NCBI GenBank assembly: GCA_021740845.1 | Contig: JAIOYZ010000005.1 | Coordinates: forward strand, 100,237 to 164,236 | Length of the DNA stretch: 64,000 nt | Direction of reading: 5' to 3' | Source of the DNA: Bacteroidia bacterium | Lineage (GTDB): Bacteria; Bacteroidota; Bacteroidia; UKL13-3 | Part shown: positions 1 through 8,615 of the stretch, piece by piece | How the letters are laid out: each line of letters opens with the position of its first letter | How positions within the stretch are numbered: position 1 is the stretch's first letter | Notes under the pieces: model-generated | The model's input: only the letters and a program-made list of their open reading frames with translations | What the model was told of the DNA's origin: nothing | Databases searched by the model: none | Position numbers and translations under genes: made by a program

Positions 1-165
1 TATATCACACTAAATGAAGAAAAATACAAAGCTGAGCTTGCCATTGGAGAGAAAAAGAAAAAAGATAGGGAAGCTCAAAAAGCTAAATTGAAAGAAAGTA
101 ATCCAGGTGAGGATAACCTTATTTTAGACGAATCACTACAAATTCTATTTGACCAATTAAAATAA
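1..165 (+). CDS. C-terminal end of a probable S41 tail-specific protease (5' end outside window)
   Basis: Frame 1 is open from the first base to a TAA at 163-165 and gives a 54-residue C-terminus. It has a highly charged lysine/glutamate-rich stretch followed by the ending LDESLQILFDQLK. That pattern resembles the C-terminal extension of Tsp/Prc-type carboxy-terminal processing proteases, where a basic coiled stretch is followed by a short acidic helix of the form D-x-x-L-x-E-A-L-x-I-L. The catalytic domain is outside the window, so the assignment rests on this tail alone. It converges on rlpA, with a large inverted repeat between the two stop codons. Confidence 0.5.
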   Translation, partial: YITLNEEKYKAELAIGEKKKKDREAQKAKLKESNPGEDNLILDESLQILFDQLK

Positions 166-170
166 AAATA

Positions 171-208
171 TTCGGTTTGAACCAAACTAAAAATTGGTTC
201 AAACCGAA
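171..208. repeat. Inverted pair of the dispersed GGTTTGAACC motif, hairpin between convergent genes
   Basis: TTCGGTTTGAACCAA (171-185) and its exact reverse complement (194-208) are separated by 8 A-rich bases, giving a perfect 15-bp stem. The hairpin lies between the TAA of the upstream gene and the TAA of rlpA. A bidirectional terminator is possible, but the U-tract is poor on both strands. Each arm is also a copy of the window-wide repeat. Confidence 0.8.
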
Positions 209-209
209 C

Positions 210-686
210 TTACTCTTCTACTTTTTTTAAGCCTTGACCTGGCAAATCTGGGACATGCTTTTGTGGCCAAGGTTTGTCTTTAGGAGGTAATTCTTCTATA
301 ACTACTTTTGCCCAACCTTTTCCATTGGTCATTCCTAAATGTTTAGCTGCACGGTAACTTAAATCTATGAGGTATTTATGGTTATAAGGCCCTCTATCGT
401 TTATAATAACGATTACCCATTTACCTGTTTTTTTATTTGTAACTTTAACTCTAGTACCAAAAGGCAAAGTTAAATGTGCGGCAGTAAGCTTATTTTTATT
501 ATATCGCTCACCATTTGCGGTTTTACGACCATGAAAACTATTTGAATAATAACTTGCCTTGCCTTCTCTATAATACCACTCTCTAGTTGGCATTAAGGTA
601 TCCATGGAAATGATGGTTTGAGACCAACTTTCTGTAAGGCCAAAAACTAACAATAAAAAAAATAAAAGCAGATTCCTTTTTTGCAT
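210..686 (-). CDS. rlpA: RlpA-like septal ring / lytic transglycosylase domain protein
   Basis: The product is 158 aa. I chose the ATG at 686 because it begins with a signal peptide (MQKRNLLLFFLLLVFGL, cleavage near WSQ). The longer reading frame adds 40 residues that overlap rarA and lack a signal. A double-psi beta-barrel fills residues about 42-135: GKASYYS, the TANGE region, LPFGTRVKVTN, then NDRGP at 97-101 and IDLS. RlpA proteins bind or cleave denuded peptidoglycan glycans in the periplasm or outer membrane. Unlike the E. coli protein there is no lipobox cysteine and no SPOR domain, so this is a short soluble form. It diverges from rarA with about 39 bp between start codons. Confidence 0.85.
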   Translation of the reverse strand: MQKRNLLLFFLLLVFGLTESWSQTIISMDTLMPTREWYYREGKASYYSNSFHGRKTANGERYNKNKLTAAHLTLPFGTRVKVTNKKTGKWVIVIINDRGPYNHKYLIDLSYRAAKHLGMTNGKGWAKVVIEELPPKDKPWPQKHVPDLPGQGLKKVEE

Positions 687-725
687 TATATTGGCGAATA
701 TAAGCAATTCTATTATTTCATCTTT

Positions 726-2003
726 ATGCACGTTATTGCTAACACAAAACCCTTGGCGGAGAGGGTAAGACCACAATCGGTTTCGCAAATGATTGGCCAG
801 CAGCATTTATTGGCGCCTGGTGCACCATTGTACCAAGCCATTTTAAATAAAAAAATTCCTTCATTAATTTTATGGGGACCACCGGGAGTTGGCAAAACAA
901 CATTGGCTAAAATTATTGGTCAAGAATTGGGAATGAATTTCTATTATTTAAGTGCCATTCAAGCTGGGGTTGCTGAGGTGCGTAAAGTTATTGAAGAAGC
1001 AAAAAAGCTTGGAAAAGTTTTGTTGTTTCTTGATGAAATCCATCGATTTAATAAAAGTCAGCAGGATGCACTTTTGGGAGCGGTTGAAAATGGTACCATT
1101 GTATTAATAGGAGCGACTACAGAAAACCCAAGTTTTGAAGTAAATAATGCATTGCTTAGCAGGGCACAAGTTTATGTGTTGAATGAATTAACTGAAGAAG
1201 AGTTAATTGAATTATTGCACCAAGCAATTGCAAAAGATGAATGGCTGAAACAAAAATCAATTGAGCTTATTGAAACTGATTTATTGCTTCAACATTGTGA
1301 AGGAGATGGAAGAAAACTATTGAATTTATTGGAGTTATTGGTAAGTCAGGCAGAGGAAGGTGAATCTATAAAAATTACCAATGATTGGGTAGGAAAAATA
1401 TTACAGAAGAAAACCACCAAATACGATAAAGGAGGAGAAGAACATTATAATGTGATATCTGCCTTTATTAAATCTTTACGAGGTAGCGATCCTAATGCGG
1501 CGGTTTATTGGCTTGCGAGAATGTTGGTGGCAGGAGAATCACCAGAGTTTATTGCAAGGCGCATGCTAATTTTAGCAAGTGAAGATATTGGAAATGCAAA
1601 TCCAAATGCTTTGTTAATTGCTAGTAATTGTTTTGATGCCATTCATAAAATTGGAATGCCCGAAGGGAGGATTATTTTATCGCAATGTGCTGTTTATTTG
1701 GCAACATCAGCCAAGAGTAATGCCTCTTATATGGCAATAGAACAAGCGATGGCAACAGTATCTAAAACTGGTAATTTAGCAGTGCCCTTGCATTTAAGAA
1801 ATGCACCAACCAAATTAATGAAGGATTTAAATTATGGGAAGGAATATGCTTATGCACACGCCTATAAAGACAATTTTGTGGAGCAAGAATTTTTACCAGA
1901 AAACATAGCTGGGCAAAAGTTCTATGAGCCAGGAGAAAATGCCAGAGAGAAAGAGCAAAGGGCATTTCTTAAGGCAAGATGGAAAGAGAAATATGGGTAT
2001 TGA
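726..2003 (+). CDS. rarA: Replication-associated recombination protein A (AAA+ ATPase)
   Basis: The product is 425 aa, the normal length for RarA/MgsA, a clamp-loader-like AAA+ ATPase that acts at stalled replication forks. Visible motifs are Walker A GPPGVGKT (51-58), Walker B LLFLDEIH (99-106), sensor-1 TTEN (131-134) and the SR arginine finger (145-146). The C-terminal region carries the family's tetramerisation segments (DPNAAVYWLARML, ASEDIGNANP). The ATG at 726 is preferred to an upstream extension because MHVIANTKPLAERVRP matches the conserved N-terminus. The gene stands alone, diverging from rlpA and ending 18 bp from the convergent Hsp70-like gene. Confidence 0.95.
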   Translation: MHVIANTKPLAERVRPQSVSQMIGQQHLLAPGAPLYQAILNKKIPSLILWGPPGVGKTTLAKIIGQELGMNFYYLSAIQAGVAEVRKVIEEAKKLGKVLLFLDEIHRFNKSQQDALLGAVENGTIVLIGATTENPSFEVNNALLSRAQVYVLNELTEEELIELLHQAIAKDEWLKQKSIELIETDLLLQHCEGDGRKLLNLLELLVSQAEEGESIKITNDWVGKILQKKTTKYDKGGEEHYNVISAFIKSLRGSDPNAAVYWLARMLVAGESPEFIARRMLILASEDIGNANPNALLIASNCFDAIHKIGMPEGRIILSQCAVYLATSAKSNASYMAIEQAMATVSKTGNLAVPLHLRNAPTKLMKDLNYGKEYAYAHAYKDNFVEQEFLPENIAGQKFYEPGENAREKEQRAFLKARWKEKYGY

Positions 2004-2021
2004 TTGGAAATAGAATCAAAC

Positions 2022-3278
2022 TTATTCAAACAAATAACCACTATAAGCCAAACCTTTGGCAACACTTATAAAATTATCACCAGAGTTGATGGGAGTTTTT
2101 GGGAATTTAGTCTTAAATAAATCCTGGATGGCTTGAACCAAAGAAGTTCCGCCTGTTAAGAAAATACTATCTATTTCTTCTGGTTTAATTTGATATTGGT
2201 TCAAAAAGGAATCTAAATAGTTGTTAATTTTTGTAAGATCTTTATTGATTATTTGGTTGTATTGTTCCAAGGTAATTTCCTCATCTAATAGAATTTCAAA
2301 ATCGTTGTAATGAAAACGAGTTTGGTTCAAACCAGACAATTCTATTTTAGTTTTTTCTATTTCTCTAAAAACGGTATAACCCAAATTATTCTCAATTAAT
2401 GTAATTAGGTTTTCAAATTTGGGATTATTTTTAGATAAGAAGAAATACCTATCAATATCGTTGCGGATTTTTTGCCCATTGAAGAAATTCATCTTTTCCC
2501 AAGAGCAAATATTGGCAAACAAAGAAAGGGGAAGGTCTAAAAACTTGCCTGGCCCCGACTCATACTGAACTCCTCTACCAAAATATGGGGTTCCTCTATC
2601 CCACATAAAAGATGAATCAAAGCTATCGCCACCAATATAAATACCGCCAGTTGCAACTATATCCTCTCTTCTATTCTTGCTTCCCGACTTAGCAGGATCA
2701 AGATTAATGATGGTAAAATCTGTGGTACCACCGCCCAAATCTGCTACCAAAACCCTTTCTTTTTTTGTTAGGCTTTTCTCATAAGCAAAGGCAGCACCAA
2801 TTGGTTCAAACTGAAATTCTATATCTTCTAAACCCGCATTGAAGGCTGCGTTCATTAAACGTTTTTGAGCCAATGCATCCTTTCTAGTATCGTCATCATC
2901 AAAAAATACGGGGCGACCTAAGATGGCTTTTGTACAGGATTGTCCTATGCGTTTATCGGCCATCTCTTTTAATTCTTTGATAATAAAAGTTGCTAAGTCG
3001 GTTGCGGTATATTTGTTTGAACCAATTCGGGTATCAACAAAGCTGCTTCTGGGCAAAACTCGTTTGATGGATTTCATAAACCGTCCTTTCATTCCGTCTG
3101 AAATATATTGGCATATGGCATCGCTACCAACAGTGCAGGTAGTTTCACTGCCGTTGCTGGAAAAATACAAAACAGAAGGAATAGAAATTGTGTCCACAAT
3201 TTCATTTTTCTCTTCATCGAAAATGGAAAGTGCCGAATTGGAGGTACCAAAATCGATACCATAAATATAAGATGCCAT
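2022..3278 (-). CDS. Hsp70-family ATPase without substrate-binding domain (YegD-like)
   Basis: The product is 418 aa from the ATG at 3278. It has an actin/Hsp70 ATPase fold: phosphate-1 loop GIDFGTSNS (7-15), EPIGAAFAY (158-166), phosphate-2 loop DLGGGTTDF (180-188) and adenosine motif FLTGGTS near 373. The length ends with the nucleotide-binding domain, so there is no peptide-binding beta domain or lid. This matches YegD-type stand-alone Hsp70-like proteins, whose clients are poorly known. The next genes on the strand encode a HEAT-repeat protein and a cupin, with about 66 bp between it and the HEAT gene. One exact GGTTCAAACC repeat lies inside the gene at 2324-2333. Confidence 0.85.
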   Translation of the reverse strand: MASYIYGIDFGTSNSALSIFDEEKNEIVDTISIPSVLYFSSNGSETTCTVGSDAICQYISDGMKGRFMKSIKRVLPRSSFVDTRIGSNKYTATDLATFIIKELKEMADKRIGQSCTKAILGRPVFFDDDDTRKDALAQKRLMNAAFNAGLEDIEFQFEPIGAAFAYEKSLTKKERVLVADLGGGTTDFTIINLDPAKSGSKNRREDIVATGGIYIGGDSFDSSFMWDRGTPYFGRGVQYESGPGKFLDLPLSLFANICSWEKMNFFNGQKIRNDIDRYFFLSKNNPKFENLITLIENNLGYTVFREIEKTKIELSGLNQTRFHYNDFEILLDEEITLEQYNQIINKDLTKINNYLDSFLNQYQIKPEEIDSIFLTGGTSLVQAIQDLFKTKFPKTPINSGDNFISVAKGLAYSGYLFE

Positions 3279-3344
3279 GTTAAATTTTAGGGTTGGCAAA
3301 TTAGGATTAAAATATGTTTTGACCTATGGTAAAAAGGAAAATTG

Positions 3345-3863
3345 TTAAGGTAATTTAGAAAGTTCTTTTAATAATTTCTTGCTTCTATTAACAATTCCTG
3401 AACTTCCAAATGGAATTAAATCTTCTATCATTGGAATCAATTCATTTTTTAGATCGGGTTCTTTTTTACACATATTTGCCAGAACCGTCATGGCAAAAGC
3501 CTTTACCGCAATAGGTTCTTTTATATCGTGAAGATAGGTAAAACATTTATCTGCCAAAATACCCATGTTATCTTCTGGAATATCTAAAACTTGAAAGGTT
3601 CGCAATACATTGCGTTTAACTGCTGCATGTAATGGTTTATCTAAAAGTCCGCAAAGGAAAGTTATTTTACCTTTTAATAAATCGGGGTTAGAATCTGCCA
3701 GCAATCCCAAAGGCCAAGCGGCACGTTGTGTTAGGCGAGTATCGCCTTCTGCAAAAACGTCAAGCAATTCATTTAATTTATCTTCATCTTCACCAATATA
3801 ATCAACAATTGATTTGGCAATAAATTTAGAATGTCCGCTTTTAAGTTGCTCTCGAATAAACAT
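3345..3863 (-). CDS. HEAT-repeat protein
   Basis: The product is 172 aa, cytoplasmic (no signal or membrane segment) and almost entirely alpha-helical. Repeated helix pairs such as RAAWPLGLLADSNPDLL, AAVKRNVLRTFQVLDIP and PIAVKAFAMTVLANMCKKEPDL have HEAT/armadillo character. Such solenoids are protein-binding scaffolds and no catalytic residues are evident. It lies 15 bp downstream of a cupin gene and upstream of the Hsp70-like gene on the same strand, so co-transcription is plausible. I cannot name its function. Confidence 0.65.
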   Translation of the reverse strand: MFIREQLKSGHSKFIAKSIVDYIGEDEDKLNELLDVFAEGDTRLTQRAAWPLGLLADSNPDLLKGKITFLCGLLDKPLHAAVKRNVLRTFQVLDIPEDNMGILADKCFTYLHDIKEPIAVKAFAMTVLANMCKKEPDLKNELIPMIEDLIPFGSSGIVNRSKKLLKELSKLP

Positions 3864-3878
3864 AGTAACTACGAAATA

Positions 3879-4241
3879 TTATTCTTCTCTATTGACTGTA
3901 TGAATTGAAAAAGCTGGAACACAAATACTCCAATAATTGGCAGGTTCAGGAAATGGATTGCTATATTTTATGCGCGCACCAGCTTTAATTAAAAGGCATT
4001 GACCTGCTTCTAAAACAACAATATCACCATCAATTTCAATTTGTTTTTTTCCACTAATCATCAGTGTCATTTCATCAAATTGAGGTGTTTGGTGCGGTTC
4101 GCTCCAACCAGGAGGAGCCACCATATGAGCAGCGCTGTAACCCGAATCTCCAGAGCTTGCCAGGCCAATGTGTTCTTCAATTAATTTTCCATCGGTGGTT
4201 GGCACCACAAAAGGGTTGTTTTGGAGAAAGTAATTTTTCAT
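3879..4241 (-). CDS. Small cupin-domain protein
   Basis: The product is 120 aa with a single conserved beta-barrel cupin domain: the first motif region is around GWSEPHQTPQFDEMTLMISG (about residues 45-64) and the second around EAGQCLLIKAGARIKYSNPF (78-97). The first motif keeps H50 and E57 as possible metal ligands, but the second motif lacks its histidine, so metal binding is uncertain. Family members include small isomerases, dioxygenases and sugar-binding regulators, and the sequence does not decide among them. It lies 8 bp downstream of yraN on the same strand. Confidence 0.7.
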   Translation of the reverse strand: MKNYFLQNNPFVVPTTDGKLIEEHIGLASSGDSGYSAAHMVAPPGWSEPHQTPQFDEMTLMISGKKQIEIDGDIVVLEAGQCLLIKAGARIKYSNPFPEPANYWSICVPAFSIHTVNREE

Positions 4242-4249
4242 GTTAAAAA

Positions 4250-4630
4250 CTATTTATAGAAAACCGGATAAAATGCATCTTCGAAGTGTGCAATATCTAC
4301 TTTTCCGTGATAAAAATTGATAGCGATGATATCAAATTGAATGGGGTCGTTGATTTTATTTTTAAACAAATATATTTCAGCGGCTCTAGCCAAATTTCTC
4401 TGTTTGGCAAAGTCTACAGCATTTTCGGGCTGAACCAAAGCATTGAATCTAGACTTGACTTCTACAAACACCAAAAGCTTGTCTTTCATGCAGATGAGGT
4501 CGATTTCTACTTTGCCAGCCTGGTAATTTCTGGCAATAATTTGATAGCCTTTTTTTTCTAAAAATTGTGAGGCAATATCTTCTCCTGTTCTTCCAGTTTC
4601 GAGGTTATGTGATTTTTCATTTTGTTCCAT
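4250..4630 (-). CDS. yraN: YraN / UPF0102 family endonuclease-like protein
   Basis: The product is 126 aa, typical for UPF0102. The restriction-endonuclease-like core is clear: an N-terminal GEDIASQFLEKKGY helix, then EIDLI (E42, D44) and FVEVKSR (E57, K59), which form the PD-(D/E)xK pattern. UPF0102 proteins are predicted nucleases of uncertain substrate, often discussed with DNA processing and uptake. The start ATG at 4630 is the natural one. It is followed by the cupin gene. Confidence 0.9.
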   Translation of the reverse strand: MEQNEKSHNLETGRTGEDIASQFLEKKGYQIIARNYQAGKVEIDLICMKDKLLVFVEVKSRFNALVQPENAVDFAKQRNLARAAEIYLFKNKINDPIQFDIIAINFYHGKVDIAHFEDAFYPVFYK

Positions 4631-4681
4631 AGCCTAAATTTACCAATAATATTGGATAAAAAAGGACAATGAAAAATGGGA

Positions 4682-5563
4682 TTAACCTTTGTAGAATTTA
4701 CGTTTAAAGAAGGGATAGGTAAACACAGCAATCAATAAAACGGAAGCACCTATATAAAATCCGCTGCTCATTAATTCGCTTTGTCCGAAAATCAATAAAG
4801 AAAAACCAACCCCATAAACAGGTTCCAAATTATTGGTGATGATAACAGTTAAAGGATCAATTTTCTTAAGTATTTCAACACTAAGAGTAAAAGCCAAAGT
4901 GGTACAAAACACACTTAAAATCAATAAGTAAATAAGGTCTGAACCAAGAGGAAATTGAATATTGCCGAGTTCGCCGTTTAAACCTTGAAGAATGCAAATA
5001 GTTACTAATGCACCTAAAAATTCGTAGAAAGTGATTTTACCTGCATCGTGTTTTAGAATTAATTTACCGTTGTAAACACCAAATAAAGCTGCGGTTAAGG
5101 CAGCTAAAACACCATAAAAAATTCCCAAAGCATAGAATTTTTCGAACTGAAGAATTACCAAGATTGCTGCAGCTATTATTAACCCATACACGGCATCTCC
5201 CCAAAAGAATTTTTTCTTTAATACAAGGGGTTGAACCACACTTGCAAATAAAGTAATACTACTAAAACCTGCCATTGTAATTGCAACATTAGAAACTTTA
5301 ATGGCATGGTAAAAGAAGTACCAATGCAAACCTACAACTGCGCCCCAACCCATTAATGAGACAAAACCTTTCCAATTAATCCGAAGGGAAGCTCCTTTAA
5401 ATCGCAGGTAAATAAATAGGCTCAAACCGGAAAATACGAGGCGCCAAAAAACTAAGTCTAAAGCTTGTAATGAAATAAGTTTCCCTAAAACTGGCGTAAA
5501 CCCCCACAACAAAATAATGAAATGAAGTAGAAGGAACTTATTAATTTTTAGGTTTGAACCCAT
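4682..5563 (-). CDS. EamA-family (DMT) transporter
   Basis: The product is 293 aa with ten predicted hydrophobic helices in two EamA repeats (about residues 8-140 and 145-290). The first repeat begins LLWGFTPVLGKLIS and the second includes LAALTAALFGVYNGKLI. These inner-membrane permeases export small metabolites or amino acids, and the substrate cannot be read from sequence. The gene starts 3 bp after the stop of the LptF/G-like gene, so the two are probably co-transcribed. An exact copy of the dispersed repeat (5551-5560) is used as codons 2-5. Confidence 0.88.
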   Translation of the reverse strand: MGSNLKINKFLLLHFIILLWGFTPVLGKLISLQALDLVFWRLVFSGLSLFIYLRFKGASLRINWKGFVSLMGWGAVVGLHWYFFYHAIKVSNVAITMAGFSSITLFASVVQPLVLKKKFFWGDAVYGLIIAAAILVILQFEKFYALGIFYGVLAALTAALFGVYNGKLILKHDAGKITFYEFLGALVTICILQGLNGELGNIQFPLGSDLIYLLILSVFCTTLAFTLSVEILKKIDPLTVIITNNLEPVYGVGFSLLIFGQSELMSSGFYIGASVLLIAVFTYPFFKRKFYKG

Positions 5564-5566
5564 GAA

Positions 5567-6661
5567 TTATTTGGGTGCTTTTTTGAGTAAATACAATGCT
5601 ACGAACAAGAAAAATACTGGTGGAATTAAAACTGCCAATAATGGCGACAAAACACCAGTATTACCAGCAGTATTAAAGATTTGTATTAATAATAAATATG
5701 TAAATGTTAAAGCAAAGCCCACACCTAAATGGTAGCCAACACCTCCCCTACTTTTTTCGCTAGAAACGGCAACAGCAAGAATTGTAAGTACAAAAAAGGC
5801 AATGGGAATCACAGAACGTTTGTATAATTCTACTTTAAAGATATTCACCTTTGGATTTCCTTTTTCGGTCTCTTTTCTAATGTATTCAGTGAGTTCGGAA
5901 TTTGTCATGGATGAAACCACTTTAGTTTTTTCAAAAAACTCATCTGGTTTGAGGTTAAAGGTTGTATCAATTTTTTGACCTTTATAAATGTATTCTCGGT
6001 TATCTGCAAATTTTCTGCGGGTATAATTTTCCATTACCCAGCATTGTTTTTTACGGTCCCAAGTAAGGCGGTTAGCATAAATTCTGTCAACTAATTTTCC
6101 GCTGGCAAAGCTTTCTAAATTAAAATCAAAACCAGAGCTATCAACGTAATTAAACGACTCCATGTGAATCATGTTAGAATCGTTGAGCATATTGTAAATA
6201 TTGTTGTTTTGGGTTTGTTTATGATCGCGCAACCAATCTTCCTCAAACGCAAGTCGATGCTTGTCGCAAATGGGTAAGAATTGAGTATTTAAATACATAA
6301 ATAAAACAAACAACAAACCAGCGCCAATTAAATAAGGTCTTAAGAATCTGCCATAAGATAAACCACTATTTAATATGGCAATTATCTCCGTATTTTGGGC
6401 CAGTTTGCTATTAAAAAACAAGGTAGAAAGGAAAATAAATACCGAGCTAAACAAACCCATAAAATAGGGAATGAACCAAATATAATAGTCGAGAATGATG
6501 CTGGATAATGGAGGTTTACGCTTAATAAAATCGTCCATTTTTTCACTGATGTCAATAAAAATGGCAATAACGGTAAATAACAAAACCGAATAAAAGAATG
6601 TCATTAAATACTTCTTTAAGATGTATTTATCAAGTATTCCTATTCCTATTTTTTCTAGCAT
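5567..6661 (-). CDS. LptF/LptG-family permease (YjgP/YjgQ)
   Basis: The product is 364 aa with the family layout: three N-terminal membrane helices (about 18-38, 58-80, 103-122), a large periplasmic beta-jellyroll domain (about 125-270) and three C-terminal helices (about 282-360). LptF and LptG form the inner-membrane part of the LptB2FG transporter that lifts lipopolysaccharide onto the periplasmic bridge. The N-terminal LDKYILKKYLMTFF is characteristic. The sequence does not separate F from G. It sits upstream of the EamA gene in the same transcription unit, and tgt ends further upstream. Confidence 0.88.
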   Translation of the reverse strand: MLEKIGIGILDKYILKKYLMTFFYSVLLFTVIAIFIDISEKMDDFIKRKPPLSSIILDYYIWFIPYFMGLFSSVFIFLSTLFFNSKLAQNTEIIAILNSGLSYGRFLRPYLIGAGLLFVLFMYLNTQFLPICDKHRLAFEEDWLRDHKQTQNNNIYNMLNDSNMIHMESFNYVDSSGFDFNLESFASGKLVDRIYANRLTWDRKKQCWVMENYTRRKFADNREYIYKGQKIDTTFNLKPDEFFEKTKVVSSMTNSELTEYIRKETEKGNPKVNIFKVELYKRSVIPIAFFVLTILAVAVSSEKSRGGVGYHLGVGFALTFTYLLLIQIFNTAGNTGVLSPLLAVLIPPVFFLFVALYLLKKAPK

Positions 6662-6706
6662 TTTGGTTCGAACCTAATTAATTAAAGCGGTGCAAAATAG
6701 ACCTTC

Positions 6707-7825
6707 TTATAATTTATTCATGACTATTGGTAAAATTTCCTTTTTCCAAGAAGCAAAATCGCCTGCTAAAATATGCCCGCGAGCCTCAGCAACTAGCCAA
6801 AGGAAGAAACTCAAGTTTTGAATACTGGCAATGGTTGCACCCAACATTTCATTGCATTTTATGAGATGTTTAAGATACGCTTTGGAATATTCGGGTGTGA
6901 AAATATCATCCACAGGAGAATTATCAAATTTCCATTTCTCATTTTTGATATTGATAATACCTTTGGAAGTAAACAAGAAACCATGTCGTGCATTGCGCGT
7001 TGGAAGCACACAATCAAACATATCAATTCCTAAGGCAATGCATTCTAAGATATTTGCAGGAGTACCCACACCCATTAAATAACGAGGTTTATCTAAAGGC
7101 AAATGCTCGCAAACCAATTCGGTCATTTCGTACATTTGCTCAGCAGGTTCGCCCACACTCAAGCCACCAATTGCATTTCCTGGCATGTTTTGGTCTGCAA
7201 TAAACTTAGCCGACTCAATTCTTAAATCTTTGTAAACACTTCCCTGAACAATAGGAAAAAGACTTTGTTCAAACCCGTAACGAGGTTCTGTTTCATTGAA
7301 ACGAGTAATGCATCTTTGCAACCAACGGTGGGTTAAGTCCATTGAATTTTTAGCATATTTATAATCACAAGGGTAAGGCGGACACTCATCAAAAGCCATG
7401 AAGATATCGGCACCGATGCTACGTTGAATATCAGTAGCAATCTCTGGCGAGAAAAATATTTTTGAACCATCTAAGTGGGATCGAAACGAAACTCCTTCTT
7501 CTTTGATTTTACGAATGCTACTCAAACTAAAAACTTGGTAACCTCCGCTATCGGTAAGCATGGGTTTATCCCAATTAATAAATTTATGAATGCCTCCAGC
7601 TTGGTGCAATACTTCTAACCCCGGACGTAAGAAAATGTGGTAGGTATTGGCCAATATTATTTGCGCCTTTACCCTTTCAGCTAAATCCTTTTGGGTTACA
7701 GATTTAACGGTACCTTGAGTTCCCACAGGCATAAAAATAGGGGTTTGTATTTCTCCCCTTTCGGTTTGAACCAAACCCGCTCTTGCCTTTGTTTCTTTAT
7801 CTGAATGAAGTATTGAAAATTTCAT
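6707..7825 (-). CDS. tgt: tRNA-guanine transglycosylase (queuosine pathway)
   Basis: The product is 372 aa, full length for bacterial Tgt, which exchanges guanine-34 of GUN-anticodon tRNAs for preQ1. Catalytic D92 sits in TDSGGYQ, the substrate loop is GGLSVGEP (220-227) and nucleophile D271 is in MFDCVLPTRNARHG. The zinc site is unusual. The C-x-C-x2-C cluster expected near residue 305 is absent, and the histidine of the usual I-H-N-L motif is glutamine (Q336 in SIQNL). Loss of the cysteines is, as I recall, common in Bacteroidota Tgt, but the His-to-Gln change is a further departure. Confidence 0.95.
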   Translation of the reverse strand: MKFSILHSDKETKARAGLVQTERGEIQTPIFMPVGTQGTVKSVTQKDLAERVKAQIILANTYHIFLRPGLEVLHQAGGIHKFINWDKPMLTDSGGYQVFSLSSIRKIKEEGVSFRSHLDGSKIFFSPEIATDIQRSIGADIFMAFDECPPYPCDYKYAKNSMDLTHRWLQRCITRFNETEPRYGFEQSLFPIVQGSVYKDLRIESAKFIADQNMPGNAIGGLSVGEPAEQMYEMTELVCEHLPLDKPRYLMGVGTPANILECIALGIDMFDCVLPTRNARHGFLFTSKGIINIKNEKWKFDNSPVDDIFTPEYSKAYLKHLIKCNEMLGATIASIQNLSFFLWLVAEARGHILAGDFASWKKEILPIVMNKL

Positions 7826-7851
7826 GAAGGCGCGAATATAGCTAAAAGGGG

Positions 7852-8553
7852 CTATTTTTTTAGAGTAGAGAGACCGCCATCTATTTTATGAATTTGACCA
7901 GTAATCCAAGATGATTTTGGAGAAAGAAGAAATTCTGCCAGGTTGGCAATGTCCTGCGCTTGGCCATATCTGTTGAGAGGATGGCGGATAGCATTGGCTT
8001 CTTTCTTTTGATCTGTATTAAGCAATGAAGCCGCAAGTGGAGTATCTGTTAACGAAGGCGCAATGCAATTCACTCTAATTTTTGGGGAATATTCTGCTGC
8101 AAGTGCCTTTGTTAAACCTTCTATGGCACCTTTTGATGCCGAAACTAGACTATGAAAAGGCAAACCTGTTTGCACAGCAATGGTTGAAAATAGAACTATA
8201 GAAGCATTGGAACTTTGCTTTAACTTTGGCAATACAGCCTGAATAACCTTAATGGCACCAATTACTTGCAGTTCATAATCGGCAATAAAATCATCGGATT
8301 TAATCCTTTCAAATGGCCTAAGACTTATGGAACCAGGACAATAAACTAAACCATCGATGGAGTCAGGTAAAAAATCTAGGTTCAAACCGCCTTCTTCTAA
8401 AACATTTAGAAAATGGTATTCTAAAAATTGATTTTCTGAGGATAATTGGTGTTTGTTAAAAGTGCCGTAAACCTGATTTCCTGCGATTGATAATTGTGCA
8501 GCTAATTGAAAACCAATGCCAGAAGAAGCACCAATAATAAGGTAATTTGCCAT
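7852..8553 (-). CDS. Short-chain dehydrogenase/reductase-like protein, catalytic Tyr replaced
   Basis: The product is 233 aa with a Rossmann fold: cofactor loop GASSGIG (8-14), CPGS (72-75) in place of the usual NAG motif and FSTIA (122-126). The C-terminal substrate region ends SSWITGQIHKIDGG as in classical SDRs. At the active site the Y-x3-K motif reads VSASK, so the proton-donating tyrosine is V137 while K141 and S123 remain. Either it is a divergent SDR with another donor or it has lost redox activity. It stands alone, with 26 bp to the start of tgt. Confidence 0.85.
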   Translation of the reverse strand: MANYLIIGASSGIGFQLAAQLSIAGNQVYGTFNKHQLSSENQFLEYHFLNVLEEGGLNLDFLPDSIDGLVYCPGSISLRPFERIKSDDFIADYELQVIGAIKVIQAVLPKLKQSSNASIVLFSTIAVQTGLPFHSLVSASKGAIEGLTKALAAEYSPKIRVNCIAPSLTDTPLAASLLNTDQKKEANAIRHPLNRYGQAQDIANLAEFLLSPKSSWITGQIHKIDGGLSTLKK

Positions 8554-8615
8554 AGTAGATTGTTAATGTTATAAGCTAACAATCTGCTTTTGGTTTTGTT
8601 GTAATTGAGAATAAA

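Noticed and set aside
681..806. Overlapping rlpA and rarA coding regions
   Set aside because: The overlap exists only if the longest frames are used. Signal peptide and family alignment place the starts at 686 and 726, which removes it.
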